Assembly: GCA_016699855.1 (NCBI GenBank)
Contig: CP064988.1
Location: 4,368,501-4,432,500, forward strand
DNA: 64,000 nt
Direction: 5' to 3'
Source of the DNA: Rhodospirillales bacterium
Lineage (GTDB): Bacteria > Pseudomonadota > Alphaproteobacteria > Reyranellales > Reyranellaceae
Part shown: piece after piece, positions 1 to 9,888 of the stretch
How the letters are laid out: each line of letters begins with the position of its first letter
How positions within the stretch are numbered: the stretch's first letter is position 1
The notes under the pieces: model-generated
Database searches by the model: none
Seen by the model: only the letters and a program-made list of their open reading frames with translations
What the model was told of the DNA's origin: nothing
Program-made: the position numbers and the translations under genes

Positions 1-1
1 C

Positions 2-79
2 GACGGGCCGGCGCCGTTCCGCGCCCGCGTGATGTCCGATCTTGCGAAGTGGAAGCCGCTGGCGCACGCGGTAAAGTAG
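2..79 (+). CDS. C-terminal end of an upstream gene, possibly a TctC-type solute-binding protein
   Basis: An open frame runs from the window edge to a TAG at 77-79 and encodes about 25 residues ending in DLAKWKPLAHAVK. A charged helix with a K-W pair near the C terminus is common in periplasmic binding proteins of the tripartite tricarboxylate transporter family (TctC/Bug), and such genes often precede molybdenum hydroxylase or sugar-acid genes. Too little is present to be sure. The next gene begins about 30 bases downstream on the same strand, so they may share a transcript. Confidence 0.4.
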   Translation, partial: DGPAPFRARVMSDLAKWKPLAHAVK

Positions 80-110
80 GGCGCGCGCGGCGGGACCTGG
101 GAGTTTGGCG

Positions 111-2444
111 ATGGCGAAATACGGTATCGGGCAACCCGTCCTGCGGTTCGAGGACCGCCGGCTGCTGGGCGGCAAGGGCCGCTACATCAACGACGTGAAC
201 CTGCACGGGCAGACCCACGCCGTCCTGCTGCGCTCGCCGCACGCGCATGCGCGGATCAAGGCGGTCAGGGTCGACGCCGCCCGCGCCGCGCCCGGCGTGC
301 TGGCGGTCTACACCGGCGCCGACTACGCCGCCGACGGGCTGGGCATGCCCAAGGCGGCGATGCCGCGGAAGCGTCCCGACGGCTCGCCGATGTTCGCGCC
401 GCAGCGGCCGGCGCTGGTCGTCGACCGCGCCCGCTACGTCGGCGATCCGGTGGCGATGGTCGTGGCCGAGACCATCGCGCAGGCCAAGGACGCGATGGAG
501 CTGATCGAGGTCGACTACGAGGCGCTGCCGTCGGTCACCGCGACCGAGGACACCGTCAAGCCCGGCGCCCCGGCGGTGTGGGACGAGTGCCCCGACAACG
601 TCTCCAACTTCGTCGAGCGCGGCAACAAGGCGGCCACCGATGCCGCCTTCGCCAAGGCCGCGCGCGTGGTGCGCCGCCGCTACGTCGTCACCCGCGTGCA
701 CGCCCAGTACATGGAGCCGCGCGGCGCGCTGGGCGTCTACGACCCCGGCGAGGACCGGCTGACGCTGCACGCCGACGTGCAGTATCCGCACCGCGTGCGG
801 AACATGCTGGCGCAGATGGTCTTCAAGGTGCCCGAGAGCAAGCTCAGGGTGATCGCCGGCGACGTCGGCGGCGGCTTCGGCACCAAGGGCTGGCAGTACG
901 TCGAGCACCGCCTCGTGCTGTGGGCGGCGCGCAAGCTCGGCCGGCCGGTGAAATGGACCTGCGAGCGCTCCGAGGCGGTGATGGCCGACGAGCACGGCCG
1001 CGACAACATCGGCGACCTCGAGGTCGCTTTCGACGCCGACCACCGCATCCTCGCGCTGCGCCTGAACATGCTGGCGAACATCGGCGCCTATGTCGGCTCC
1101 GACCGCAACCTGCTGTCGCCGTTCGGCATGATCGGCACGGTCAACGGCGTCTACAAGCTGCCGGTCGGCTACCTCAACATCGTGGGCGTGCTGTCGAACA
1201 CCAACCCGACCGCGCCCTACCGCGGCGCCGGAAGGCCGGAGGCGATCTACCTGATCGAGCGGCTGCTGGACGACGCGGCGCGCGAGATGGGCGTCGACAG
1301 GATCGAGCTGCGGCGGAAGAACATGCTGGCGCCGGACGCGCTGCCGTACCAGAGCCCGCTGGGCCCGTACTACGATTGCGGCGCCTTCGAGCAGAACCTC
1401 GACATGGCGTTGAAGCTGGCCGATGTCGACGGCTTCGCCGCGCGGCAGGCGCAGTCGCGCGCGCGCGGCATGCTGCGCGGCCTGGGGATCGTCAACGCCA
1501 TCGAGCAGGCCGCCGGCACCGCGCAGCCGGAATACGCCGAGATCCGGTTCAATCCCAGCGGCAGCGCCGCGCTGCTGATGGGCACCAAGAACCAGGGCCA
1601 GGGCCACGAGACGATGTTCAAGCAGATCCTGAACGAGCGCCTCGGGATCGATCCCAACGACGTGCAGTACATCGACGGCGACACCGACCGCGTCGCCTTC
1701 GGCATGGGCACCAACGGCTCGCGCTCGACCGTGATCGGCGGCTCGGCGCTGTACATGGCGGCCGAGAAGGTGATCGAGAAGGGCAAGCGCATCGCCGGGC
1801 ACCTGCTGGAGGCGGGGGCGCAGGACATCGAGTTCGCCGACGGGGTCTTCAAGGTCGCCGGCACCGACAAGTCGGTGACGCTCAAGCAGGTCGCGGTCGC
1901 CGCGTTCCAGCCGCCGCGTCTGCCGGCCGGGTTCGAGGGCGGCCTCTACGAGAACGCGACCTACCTGCCGACCCGGGACACGTTCCCCAACGGCTGCCAC
2001 GTCTGCGAGGTCGAGATCGACCCGGAGACCGGACATGTGAGGCTCGACCGCTACGCGGTGGTCGACGACGTCGGCACGGTGATGAACCCGATCGGCCTCA
2101 AGGGCCAGATCCACGGCGGCGTCGCCCAGGGCGTCGGCCAGATCCTGATGGAGCAGGTCGTGTGGGACCGCGAGTCGGGGCAGCTCATGACCGCCAGCTT
2201 CCTCGACTACGCCATGCCGCGCGCCGACACGCTGCCGTCGATGGAGATCAAGAGCAACCCGGTGCCGACCAAGTTCAACCCGCTCGGCGCCAAGGGCGCC
2301 GGCGAGGCGGGCACGGTCGGCGCCATGCCGGTGGTGATGAACGCCGTCATGGACGCGCTGGCGCCACTGGGCGTGCGCGAGCTCGACATGCCCGCCACCA
2401 GCGCCCGCGTCTGGGCCGCCATCCGCGACGCCAAGCCGGCCTGA
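111..2444 (+). CDS. Xanthine dehydrogenase/CO dehydrogenase-family molybdopterin-binding large subunit
   Basis: This is a large (molybdenum-cofactor) subunit of the xanthine oxidase family, 777 residues. The cofactor-binding glycine motif GDVGGGFGTKG lies near residue 251. PYRGAGR near residue 369 corresponds to the form II (AYRGAGR) active-site loop, not the AYRCSFR loop of true CO dehydrogenases. The conserved catalytic glutamate motif GAGEAG is near residue 732. The family hydroxylates aldehydes, purines or N-heterocycles in the cytoplasm together with FAD and 2Fe-2S subunits, but no such subunits are seen nearby. ATG at 111 is preferred over an in-frame TTG at 105 because GGAG at 99-102 is spaced 8 bases from it. 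RidA, IlvD-type dehydratase and RraA genes follow, suggesting a catabolic operon. The substrate is unknown. Confidence 0.9.
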   Translation: MAKYGIGQPVLRFEDRRLLGGKGRYINDVNLHGQTHAVLLRSPHAHARIKAVRVDAARAAPGVLAVYTGADYAADGLGMPKAAMPRKRPDGSPMFAPQRPALVVDRARYVGDPVAMVVAETIAQAKDAMELIEVDYEALPSVTATEDTVKPGAPAVWDECPDNVSNFVERGNKAATDAAFAKAARVVRRRYVVTRVHAQYMEPRGALGVYDPGEDRLTLHADVQYPHRVRNMLAQMVFKVPESKLRVIAGDVGGGFGTKGWQYVEHRLVLWAARKLGRPVKWTCERSEAVMADEHGRDNIGDLEVAFDADHRILALRLNMLANIGAYVGSDRNLLSPFGMIGTVNGVYKLPVGYLNIVGVLSNTNPTAPYRGAGRPEAIYLIERLLDDAAREMGVDRIELRRKNMLAPDALPYQSPLGPYYDCGAFEQNLDMALKLADVDGFAARQAQSRARGMLRGLGIVNAIEQAAGTAQPEYAEIRFNPSGSAALLMGTKNQGQGHETMFKQILNERLGIDPNDVQYIDGDTDRVAFGMGTNGSRSTVIGGSALYMAAEKVIEKGKRIAGHLLEAGAQDIEFADGVFKVAGTDKSVTLKQVAVAAFQPPRLPAGFEGGLYENATYLPTRDTFPNGCHVCEVEIDPETGHVRLDRYAVVDDVGTVMNPIGLKGQIHGGVAQGVGQILMEQVVWDRESGQLMTASFLDYAMPRADTLPSMEIKSNPVPTKFNPLGAKGAGEAGTVGAMPVVMNAVMDALAPLGVRELDMPATSARVWAAIRDAKPA

Positions 2445-2479
2445 GCGCCGTTCGTCCGACATCGAGAGGGAGACATTCC

Positions 2480-2863
2480 ATGGCCAAGCGCCGCAGCATC
2501 GAGATCCAGGGATTCGGCCACAGCAATCCGATCCCCGCCGCCAGCGTGGTCGGCAACGTCCTGATGTCGAGCATCATCGGCCCGCGCGACCCCGACACCG
2601 GCAAGGTGCCGGAGTCGATAGACGCGCAGCTCGCCTGCCTGTTCCGCCACGCCAAGGCGATCGTCGAGGCGGCCGGCGGCACGACGTCGGACATCCTGAA
2701 GATGAATTTCTGGATCCGCGAGCCGCACAAGCGCGACGCCATCAACGCGGAGTGGGTCAAGATGTTCCCCGACGCCGCCGCCCGGCCGGCGCGCCACACC
2801 CAGGCGCTGACCGGCGCCGGCGAGGCGCTGGTGCAGTGCGACGTGACGGCGGTGATCGGGTAG
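2480..2863 (+). CDS. RidA/YjgF/UK114-family protein
   Basis: The 127-residue product has the length and fold signature of RidA trimers, which hydrolyse reactive enamine/imine intermediates or act as aminoacrylate peracid reductase-like enzymes in degradation pathways. The substrate-carboxylate arginine sits in the RPARHT stretch near residue 104, and the C-terminal VQCDVTAVIG strand matches the family end. The start ATG follows a GAGAGGGAGA ribosome site. It lies 35 bases after the molybdenum hydroxylase gene, so the two are probably co-transcribed. The N-terminal FGHSNPIPAAS stretch suits a pathway-specific member better than canonical RidA. Confidence 0.85.
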   Translation: MAKRRSIEIQGFGHSNPIPAASVVGNVLMSSIIGPRDPDTGKVPESIDAQLACLFRHAKAIVEAAGGTTSDILKMNFWIREPHKRDAINAEWVKMFPDAAARPARHTQALTGAGEALVQCDVTAVIG

Positions 2864-2880
2864 CGTGCGGTAGCGCAAAT

Positions 2881-2995
2881 CCCTCATCCGCCCTTCGGGC
2901 CCCTTCTCCCCGAAGACGGAGGAGAAGGGGACGACGTGTCCATCCCTTCTCCCCGTCTTCGGGGGAGAATGTGGCGCGTAGCGCCGGATGAGGGG
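2881..2995. repeat. Composite palindromic intergenic repeat
   Basis: The outer arms are CCCTCATCCG and CGGATGAGGG. Nested inside are the complementary arms CTTCTCCCCGAAGACGG and CCGTCTTCGGGGGAGAA. The element fills most of the gap between the RidA and dehydratase genes. A short relative sharing the outer arms is at 4843-4874. It probably folds as a long cruciform or RNA hairpin and is a dispersed non-coding repeat, not a classic terminator. Confidence 0.8.
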
Positions 2996-3070
2996 CTTCG
3001 TCCCGGCCACGCGATGTCGCCGACGCGCCCTCGAATCGACGAAAGCGCGCGCACGACGGGGAGGAACACC

Positions 3071-4819
<1,749 letters not shown>

Positions 4820-4842
4820 CGGTTTGCCCGCCGTCATGATGA

Positions 4843-4874
4843 CCCCTCATCCGGCGCCGCGCGCCAGATGAGGG
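4843..4874. repeat. Short relative of the CCCTCATCC palindromic repeat
   Basis: CCCTCATCCGGCGC is followed closely by GCGCCAGATGAGGG, giving a single imperfect hairpin between the dehydratase and RraA genes. It shares its outer arms with the larger element at 2881-2995 and looks like a reduced copy. Its position after a stop codon could also let it act as a weak transcript end. Confidence 0.6.
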
Positions 4875-4917
4875 ACGCCGCGCCCGCCGCTTGCCGACCC
4901 CTGCCGGAGGACGACCG

Positions 4918-5634
4918 ATGCCGCTCAAGCCCGGAACCCGCGACAAGCTGCGCACCGTCTCGACCGCGACCATCTGCACCGCGCTGTTCAAGCGCGGATT
5001 CCGCAACCAGATGATCCAGGAGTCGCGGGCGCTCGATCCCTCGAAGCCGACCATGGTCGGGGAGGCGTTCACGCTGCGCTACATCCCCGCCCGCGAGGAC
5101 CTCAATCCGATCACCGTGTTCCAGGACCGCGGCCACCCGCAGCGCAAGGCGGTCGAGGACTGCCCGGCGGGCGCGGTGTTCGTGATCGACAGCCGCAAGG
5201 ACGCGCGCGCGGCGTCGGCCGGCTCGATCCTCGTCACGCGGCTGATGAAGCGCGGCGTCGCCGGCGTGGTCACGGACGGCGGCTTCCGCGACGCCGCCGA
5301 GATCGCGAAGCTCGACATCCCGACGTTCCACGTGCGCCCGTCGGCGCCGACCAACCTCACGGTGCACCAGGCCGTCGACATCAACGTGCCGATCGGCTGC
5401 GGCGACGCGCCGGTGTGGCCGGGCGACGCCATCGTCGGCGACGCCGACGGCGTGGTCGTGATCCCCGCCCATCTCGCCGACGAGATCGCCGAGGAGGCTG
5501 TCGAGATGACGGCGTTCGAGGATTTCGTGACCGAGAAGGTGATGGAGGGCCGCTCCATCCTCGGCCTCTACCCGCCGACCGACGAGCGGTCCAAGGCGGA
5601 TTTCGCGGTGTGGCGGAAGGCGAAGGGACGCTGA
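4918..5634 (+). CDS. RraA-family protein (HMG/CHA aldolase-like)
   Basis: The 238-residue protein is an RraA-fold enzyme. The family motif appears as VVTDGGFRD near residues 117-125, with the Arg-Asp pair that binds substrate and divalent metal in 4-hydroxy-4-methyl-2-oxoglutarate aldolases. Members cleave or decarboxylate 2-oxo acids, although the E. coli namesake inhibits RNase E. At about 238 residues it is longer than E. coli RraA (about 160) and resembles aldolase/dehydratase relatives placed beside sugar-acid dehydratases. ATG at 4918 follows GCCGGAGGACGACC. It is last in the plus-strand run and probably acts on the keto-acid product of the preceding dehydratase. Confidence 0.82.
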   Translation: MPLKPGTRDKLRTVSTATICTALFKRGFRNQMIQESRALDPSKPTMVGEAFTLRYIPAREDLNPITVFQDRGHPQRKAVEDCPAGAVFVIDSRKDARAASAGSILVTRLMKRGVAGVVTDGGFRDAAEIAKLDIPTFHVRPSAPTNLTVHQAVDINVPIGCGDAPVWPGDAIVGDADGVVVIPAHLADEIAEEAVEMTAFEDFVTEKVMEGRSILGLYPPTDERSKADFAVWRKAKGR

Positions 5635-5721
5635 GCGGGCGGCGTCTGCCGGCGGGACCAGGTTGGCGGCGACCGTCGTCGCCGCGTACATTCCACGACG
5701 GCGCGGAACGGGGAGGTCGAC

Positions 5722-6306
5722 ATGCGTTGGATCGTCGGTTGCGTCGTCGCGTGCTGCGCGGTCCTGACCGCCTGCCAGCAGACCACCGAGCCGGGCTAGG
5801 CTGGCACGACCGCCCCGGGCGCCGCGTCCCAAAGCGCGCCCGCCGCGTCGCCCGCGCGGCCGCCACCTGCGTCGGCGACCACCGTGGCGTCGATGCCCGG
5901 ACCGTTGCCGGCCCACGCGCCCGCTACCGCGACGCCGCCGGCCGCGAAGCCCGCCGCCGCGGCTCAGTCGCCTGCCATCACGCCCGCCGCCAACGCCACG
6001 GCTCCCGCTGCCAAGGCCGCCGCCGCCCCCGCGGTTACGATTGGCGCGGCCGTGGCGCCGGCCCCGGCCGCGCAGTCCACCGCGCCGGCGCCCGCCAAAC
6101 CGCCGGCCCCCGTCCGCGTCCGCGCCACCAAGGGCGAGACCTGCTCACGGTGCATCCGGTACTGCGTCGACTGGTGCGGCGCCAACATGAGCGGCGTGAC
6201 CGGCTGTCCCGATGGCTGCCGCGCGCGCGGCGAGACGTGCAACGCCACCGGCGAATGGACGGTCAAGGAGGGCGTCATGACCCTCACGCACATGGCGCCA
6301 AGGTGA
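5722..6306 (+). pseudogene. Cysteine-rich alanine/proline lipoprotein interrupted by an in-frame amber codon
   Basis: From ATG 5722 (site GGGGAGG) the frame encodes a lipoprotein signal peptide with lipobox LTAC. It then meets TAG at 5797-5799. The same frame stays open to 6306 through an Ala/Pro-rich linker and a C-terminal domain with eight cysteines between about 6142 and 6240 (CSRC, CVDWC, GCPDGC, GETC). The single stop between an intact signal peptide and an intact mature domain suggests a recent nonsense mutation or a base-call error. GTG 5884 or ATG 5893 could restart but would make a protein without an export signal. I do not recognise the cysteine domain. Confidence 0.65.
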
Positions 6307-6391
6307 GCGGACCGCGATGCCGCTCGACGCAAGCGCGCGGCTGGTCCGTTAGCGCGTCGATCGGACATCGGCGTCGCCTCACGGACGGCGA

Positions 6392-6511
6392 CCCCTCACC
6401 CGACCTCTCGCCCGCCGGGGGAGAGGCGGAAGAGGCTGGAGAGGCGCGACGGAAGGCGAGCCCTTGCATTCATGTTCCTCTCCCCTATCGGGGGAGAGGT
6501 TAGGCGAGGGG
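6392..6511. repeat. Composite palindromic repeat between lipoprotein and DoxX
   Basis: The outer arms are CCCCTCACCC and a degenerate AGGCGAGGGG. Inner hairpins are built from CCTCTCGCCCGCCGGGGGAGAGG and CCTCTCCCCTATCGGGGGAGAGG type strings. It occupies the middle of a 450-base gene-free stretch (6307-6760). I see no other structure in that stretch apart from a short purine-poor leader before doxX. The layout resembles the element at 2881-2995, although the sequences are only distantly alike. Confidence 0.7.
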
Positions 6512-6760
6512 GCGCAACGACGCGCGCGATCTCCGGGCGAACCGGATCGCGAGGCGATTTGCGATAGCCGTGCGAGCGCACGGAGGGATCCACGCGCTGT
6601 CGATGGGCCTGTCGCCACCAGGGGCAAGCATGGCGACGGCCGCGGTCATCGTCGTCCGCGCCGACAGTTCGACCCGCCGGGGGATTCGGAAGCGTCGGGA
6701 ATCGCGCTAGGATGGCGGGCGTCGCCGAGAGGCAGCCATCCAGACAGGGTACGCCCCGCC

Positions 6761-7165
6761 ATGAGCATCGATTCCATCCGCACCGCCTTCGCGCCGCACG
6801 CGCTGAGCGCGTTGCGCGTCGCCACCGGGCTGCTGTTCCTGCAGCACGGCACGGCGAAGTTCCTTAAGATTCCGCACATGCCGATGTTCGACAAGCTGCA
6901 GACATTCTCGCCGTCGGGCGTCGCGGGCGTCCTCGAACTCGTCGGCGGCGCGCTGATCGTGGCCGGGCTGTTCACGCGGCCGGTCGCCTTCATCCTCTCC
7001 GGCCTTATGGCGTTCGCGTATTTCATGGCGCACGCGCCACGCGGCTTCTATCCGATCCTGAACGGCGGCGAGCTGGCCGCGCTGTACTGCTTCGTGTTCC
7101 TCCACCTGTCCTGCGTCGGCGGCGGCCCGTGGAGCGTCGATTACATCGTGCGCAAGAAGCTGTGA
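6761..7165 (+). CDS. DoxX-family membrane protein
   Basis: This is a four-helix inner-membrane protein of 134 residues. The N-terminal LRVATGLLFLQHGTAKF signature and the G-G-x-L-I-V-x-G-L-F-T-R-P loop near residues 63-75 are typical of DoxX/SURF4-like proteins. Family members associate with sulfur or thiol metabolism and redox stress, but many, including this one, have no assigned reaction. It stands alone between two gene-free stretches. ATG at 6761 is the first start in frame with the conserved N terminus. Confidence 0.85.
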   Translation: MSIDSIRTAFAPHALSALRVATGLLFLQHGTAKFLKIPHMPMFDKLQTFSPSGVAGVLELVGGALIVAGLFTRPVAFILSGLMAFAYFMAHAPRGFYPILNGGELAALYCFVFLHLSCVGGGPWSVDYIVRKKL

Positions 7166-7256
7166 GCCCGAGGGTGGTCCGTCCGGGTCGAGGCAAGCGC
7201 CACGTCAACGCCGCGCCTGGCCGCCGCATACCACCGCCGGTCTTTCCGGAGGATGA

Positions 7257-7308
7257 CGCGGTGCCCGTCCCATAAGACGATTTTCGGTCCTATGGGACGG
7301 GCACCGCG
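7257..7308. repeat. Perfect 18-bp inverted repeat upstream of rfbA
   Basis: CGCGGTGCCCGTCCCATA at 7257-7274 is exactly complementary to 7291-7308, with a 16-base loop that is richer in A and T than its surroundings. It lies in the 338-base gap between doxX and rfbA. No T-run follows on either strand, so a plain terminator is unlikely. Possible roles are a protein-binding dyad, a recombination or insertion scar, or a structured leader for the sugar cluster. Nothing else recognisable was seen between 7166 and 7503. Confidence 0.8.
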
Positions 7309-7503
7309 TCCGGGGGAGACCGCATACCCCGCCTGCAAGCGGCGCTGCCGGCGTCCGCGCCGCATTTCGCCACAATCCCGTGGCGTGGCGGGCCGCGCGT
7401 CCGGACGCCGCCCGCGCCGCGCCCCAATCCCGCCGCGGTGGCGCTTCCTTCCTTGGCTTTGATGCCGCCCGTGCGTAGGGTGCGCGCGGTTGGGGGAGGA
7501 CCG

Positions 7504-8232
7504 ATGAAGGGCGTCATTCTGGCGGGCGGCAAGGGCACGCGGCTGTATCCGCTGACCAAGGCCACCAACAAGCATCTGCTGCCGGTCGGCCGCGAGCCGA
7601 TGATCTTCCATCCCATCCGCCAGATGGTGAAGGCGGGAATCACCGACATCCTCGTGGTCACCAGCGTCGACCACATGGGCGAGATGGTGAACTGCCTCGG
7701 CTCGGGCGTCGATCTCGGCTGCGGCCTGACCTACCGCGTGCAGGACGGCGCGCTCGGCATCGCGCACGCCCTGGCGCTGGCCGAGGGCTTCGCCGCCGGC
7801 GGCAAGATCTGCGTCTTCCTCGGCGACAACGTGTTCCAGCGGTCGATCGCGCCGGTGGCCGACTCGTTCCGCCGCCAGGAATCCGGCGCCCGCGTCGTGC
7901 TCAAGAGCGTGCACGACCCGGAGCGCTACGGCGTGGCGGCGCTGGACGAGCAGCACATCGTCGAGATCGAGGAGAAGCCGGCGGCGCCGAAGACCTCGTT
8001 CGCCGTGGTCGGCCTCTACTTCTACGACGGCCAGGTGTTCGACATCATCCGCGGCATCCAGCCCTCCGCGCGCGGCGAGTACGAGATCACCGCCGTCAAC
8101 AACGCCTACATCGCCCGTCGCCAGCTCCAGTACGACGTCTATCCCGGCGCATGGACCGACGCCGGCACGTTCGAATCGCTGCTGGAGGCCAACAAGCTGC
8201 TGCACGAATGCGGCAACGAGATCGCGCCGTGA
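7504..8232 (+). CDS. rfbA: Sugar-1-phosphate nucleotidylyltransferase, RfbA-like short form
   Basis: The enzyme activates glucose-1-phosphate, probably with dTTP, to give dTDP-glucose. The nucleotide-binding signature LAGGKGTRLYPLT is at residues 6-18, KHLLPVG follows, and the metal/product aspartate motif GDN is near residue 108. At 242 residues it is shorter than classical RmlA (about 290) and lacks the C-terminal allosteric helices, as in the short RmlA forms. ATG at 7504 follows GGGGGAGGACCG. Its stop overlaps the next start (GTGA), so translation is coupled to the ketoisomerase gene. With rfbB in the same locus it should supply dTDP-4-keto-6-deoxyglucose. Confidence 0.85.
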   Translation: MKGVILAGGKGTRLYPLTKATNKHLLPVGREPMIFHPIRQMVKAGITDILVVTSVDHMGEMVNCLGSGVDLGCGLTYRVQDGALGIAHALALAEGFAAGGKICVFLGDNVFQRSIAPVADSFRRQESGARVVLKSVHDPERYGVAALDEQHIVEIEEKPAAPKTSFAVVGLYFYDGQVFDIIRGIQPSARGEYEITAVNNAYIARRQLQYDVYPGAWTDAGTFESLLEANKLLHECGNEIAP

Positions 8233-8663
8233 AGCCGCCGGCCGATCCCGGCGTCGCGGGCTGCCGCTGGATGGCGGTGCGCGGCGCCACCGACTCGCGC
8301 GGCTCCGTCAGCTTCGTCGAGACCGGAACCGATCTCGATTTCCCGGTCCGCCGCGCCTTCTGGATCCACAGCGTCCAGCCCGGCCAGCCGCGGGGCCACC
8401 ACGCCCACCGCGACGCGCGGTTGCTGATGGTGGCGGTCGCCGGCGCCGCCGACCTGATCCTCGACGACGGCGTCCGGCGCGAGACCGTGCGCCTCGACCG
8501 TCCCGACCGCGGCATGTTCCTCGAGCCTTGGGTGTGGCACGAGCTGGCCGACATCGCCGCCGGCACCGTCGTGCTGGTGCTGGCCTCGACCAACTACGCC
8601 GAGTCCGACTACATCCGCGGCTACGACGATTTCCTGCGCGAAGCGAAGGCGCGGCGGAAATGA
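8229..8663 (+). CDS. FdtA/QdtA-type dTDP-sugar 3,4-ketoisomerase (cupin)
   Basis: The 144-residue cupin carries the family signature RGHHAHRDARLLMVAVAG near residues 56-73, with the paired histidines that act as active-site bases in FdtA and QdtA. These enzymes move the keto group of dTDP-4-keto-6-deoxyglucose from C4 to C3, before transamination. It overlaps rfbA by four bases (GTG start) and the aminotransferase by four bases (ATGA), forming a tightly coupled trio. Whether the product has gluco (QdtA) or galacto (FdtA) configuration at C4 cannot be decided from sequence alone. Confidence 0.85.
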   Translation: MKPPADPGVAGCRWMAVRGATDSRGSVSFVETGTDLDFPVRRAFWIHSVQPGQPRGHHAHRDARLLMVAVAGAADLILDDGVRRETVRLDRPDRGMFLEPWVWHELADIAAGTVVLVLASTNYAESDYIRGYDDFLREAKARRK

Positions 8664-9760
8664 CCGTCCCCTTCCTCGACCTGCGCGCGGTCTACGTCGA
8701 GCTCAAGGACGAGATCGACGCCGCGATGCTGCGCGTGGCCGATTCCGGCTGGTACGTGCTGGGCAAGGAGGTCGCGGCCTTCGAGGCCGAGTTCGCCGCC
8801 TATTGCGGGGTGAAGCACTGCGTCGGGGTGGGCAACGGGCTGGAGGCGCTGGAGCTGACCCTGCGCGCCTGGGACATCGGCCCCGGCGACGAGGTGATCG
8901 TGCCGTCGAGCACCTACATCGCCACCTGGCTGGCGGCCACCGCGTGCGGCGCCCGCGTCGTGCCGGTCGAGCCGGACGTCCGGACCGCCAACCTCGATCC
9001 CGAGCGCGTCGCGGCCGCGATCACGCCGCGCACCCGGGCGATCATCCCCGTGCACCTCTACGGCCAGCCGGCCGACATGGATCCGGTCATGGCGCTGGCG
9101 GAGCGGCACGGCGTGCGCGTGCTGGAGGACGTCGCGCAGGCGCAGGGCGCCCGCTACAAGGGCCGCCGCTCGGGCGCGCTGGCGCATGCCGGCGCGTTCA
9201 GCTTCTTCCCCAGCAAGAACCTCGGCGCGCTGGGCGACGCGGGCGCCGTCACCACCGACGACGCCGCGCTGGCGGACCGGCTGCGCACCCTGCGCAACTA
9301 CGGCTCGAAGGTGAAGTACGTGAACCTCGAGGCCGGCGTGAACTCGCGGCTGGACGAGCTGCAGGCCGCCGTGCTGCGGGCCAAGCTCCCGACGCTGGAC
9401 GCGTTCAACGACCGCCGCCGCGCGCTCGCGGCGCGCTATCTCGCGGCGCTGGCCGGGATCGACGGGATCGAGACGCCCCACGTGCCGCAATGGGCGGATC
9501 CCGTATGGCACCTGTTCACCGTGCGCTGCCGCGACCGCAAGGCCGCGACGGCGGCGCTCGACGCCGCCGGAATCGGCTGGCTGATCCACTATCCGATCCC
9601 GCCGCACCTCCAGCGGGCCTACGCCGGGCTCGGCCTGCCGGCCGGGTCGTTCCCGCTGGCCGAGCGCATCGCCGACACCACGCTCAGCCTGCCGATCGGC
9701 CCGCACATGCCGGCGGCGGACGTCGACGCCGTGGCCGCCGCCCTGCGGCGCGCGGCGTGA
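8660..9760 (+). CDS. DegT/DnrJ/EryC1/StrS-family sugar aminotransferase (FdtB/QdtB-like)
   Basis: This PLP enzyme of 366 residues has the DegT family order: the DLRAVYVELKDEI N terminus, VGVGNGLEAL near residue 55, the cofactor aspartate region VLEDVAQAQGA near residue 155, and the Schiff-base lysine in FFPSKNLGALGD near residue 185. The preference for FdtB/QdtB type comes from its coupling to the 3,4-ketoisomerase. It should aminate C3 to give dTDP-3-amino-3,6-dideoxyhexose. The start overlaps the previous stop as ATGA. Confidence 0.88.
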   Translation: MTVPFLDLRAVYVELKDEIDAAMLRVADSGWYVLGKEVAAFEAEFAAYCGVKHCVGVGNGLEALELTLRAWDIGPGDEVIVPSSTYIATWLAATACGARVVPVEPDVRTANLDPERVAAAITPRTRAIIPVHLYGQPADMDPVMALAERHGVRVLEDVAQAQGARYKGRRSGALAHAGAFSFFPSKNLGALGDAGAVTTDDAALADRLRTLRNYGSKVKYVNLEAGVNSRLDELQAAVLRAKLPTLDAFNDRRRALAARYLAALAGIDGIETPHVPQWADPVWHLFTVRCRDRKAATAALDAAGIGWLIHYPIPPHLQRAYAGLGLPAGSFPLAERIADTTLSLPIGPHMPAADVDAVAAALRRAA

Positions 9761-9791
9761 GCGGGCGGACCGGCGCGTCCGCCGCCGCGCG

Positions 9792-9888
9792 ATGCTGAGG
9801 TTCCCGCGCGCCATCGCCACGACCGCCGCGGCCGGGGGGCGCCCGCCATGCTGAGCTTCCTGCGCGCCATCGCCACGACCGGCGGCGC
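9792..9888 (+). repeat. Imperfect tandem duplication of the flippase gene start
   Basis: About 41 bases starting ATGCTGAGGTTCCCGCGC at 9792 recur at 9848 as the true start of the flippase gene, with only about five differences. The offset is 56 bases, so the first copy is out of frame with the second. Read from 9792 it gives a 20-residue peptide whose stop (9852-9854) overlaps the true start codon. It may be a duplication scar or a coupled leader peptide. Confidence 0.75.

Noticed and set aside
578..2863. 761-codon frame fused to RidA
   Set aside because: All but the last 127 codons are an alternative frame of the molybdenum hydroxylase. RidA starts at its own ATG with a ribosome site.
2881..2995. 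CRISPR-like or terminator reading of the palindromic repeat
   Set aside because: Repeats are nested inverted units, not regularly spaced direct repeats, and no T-run follows.
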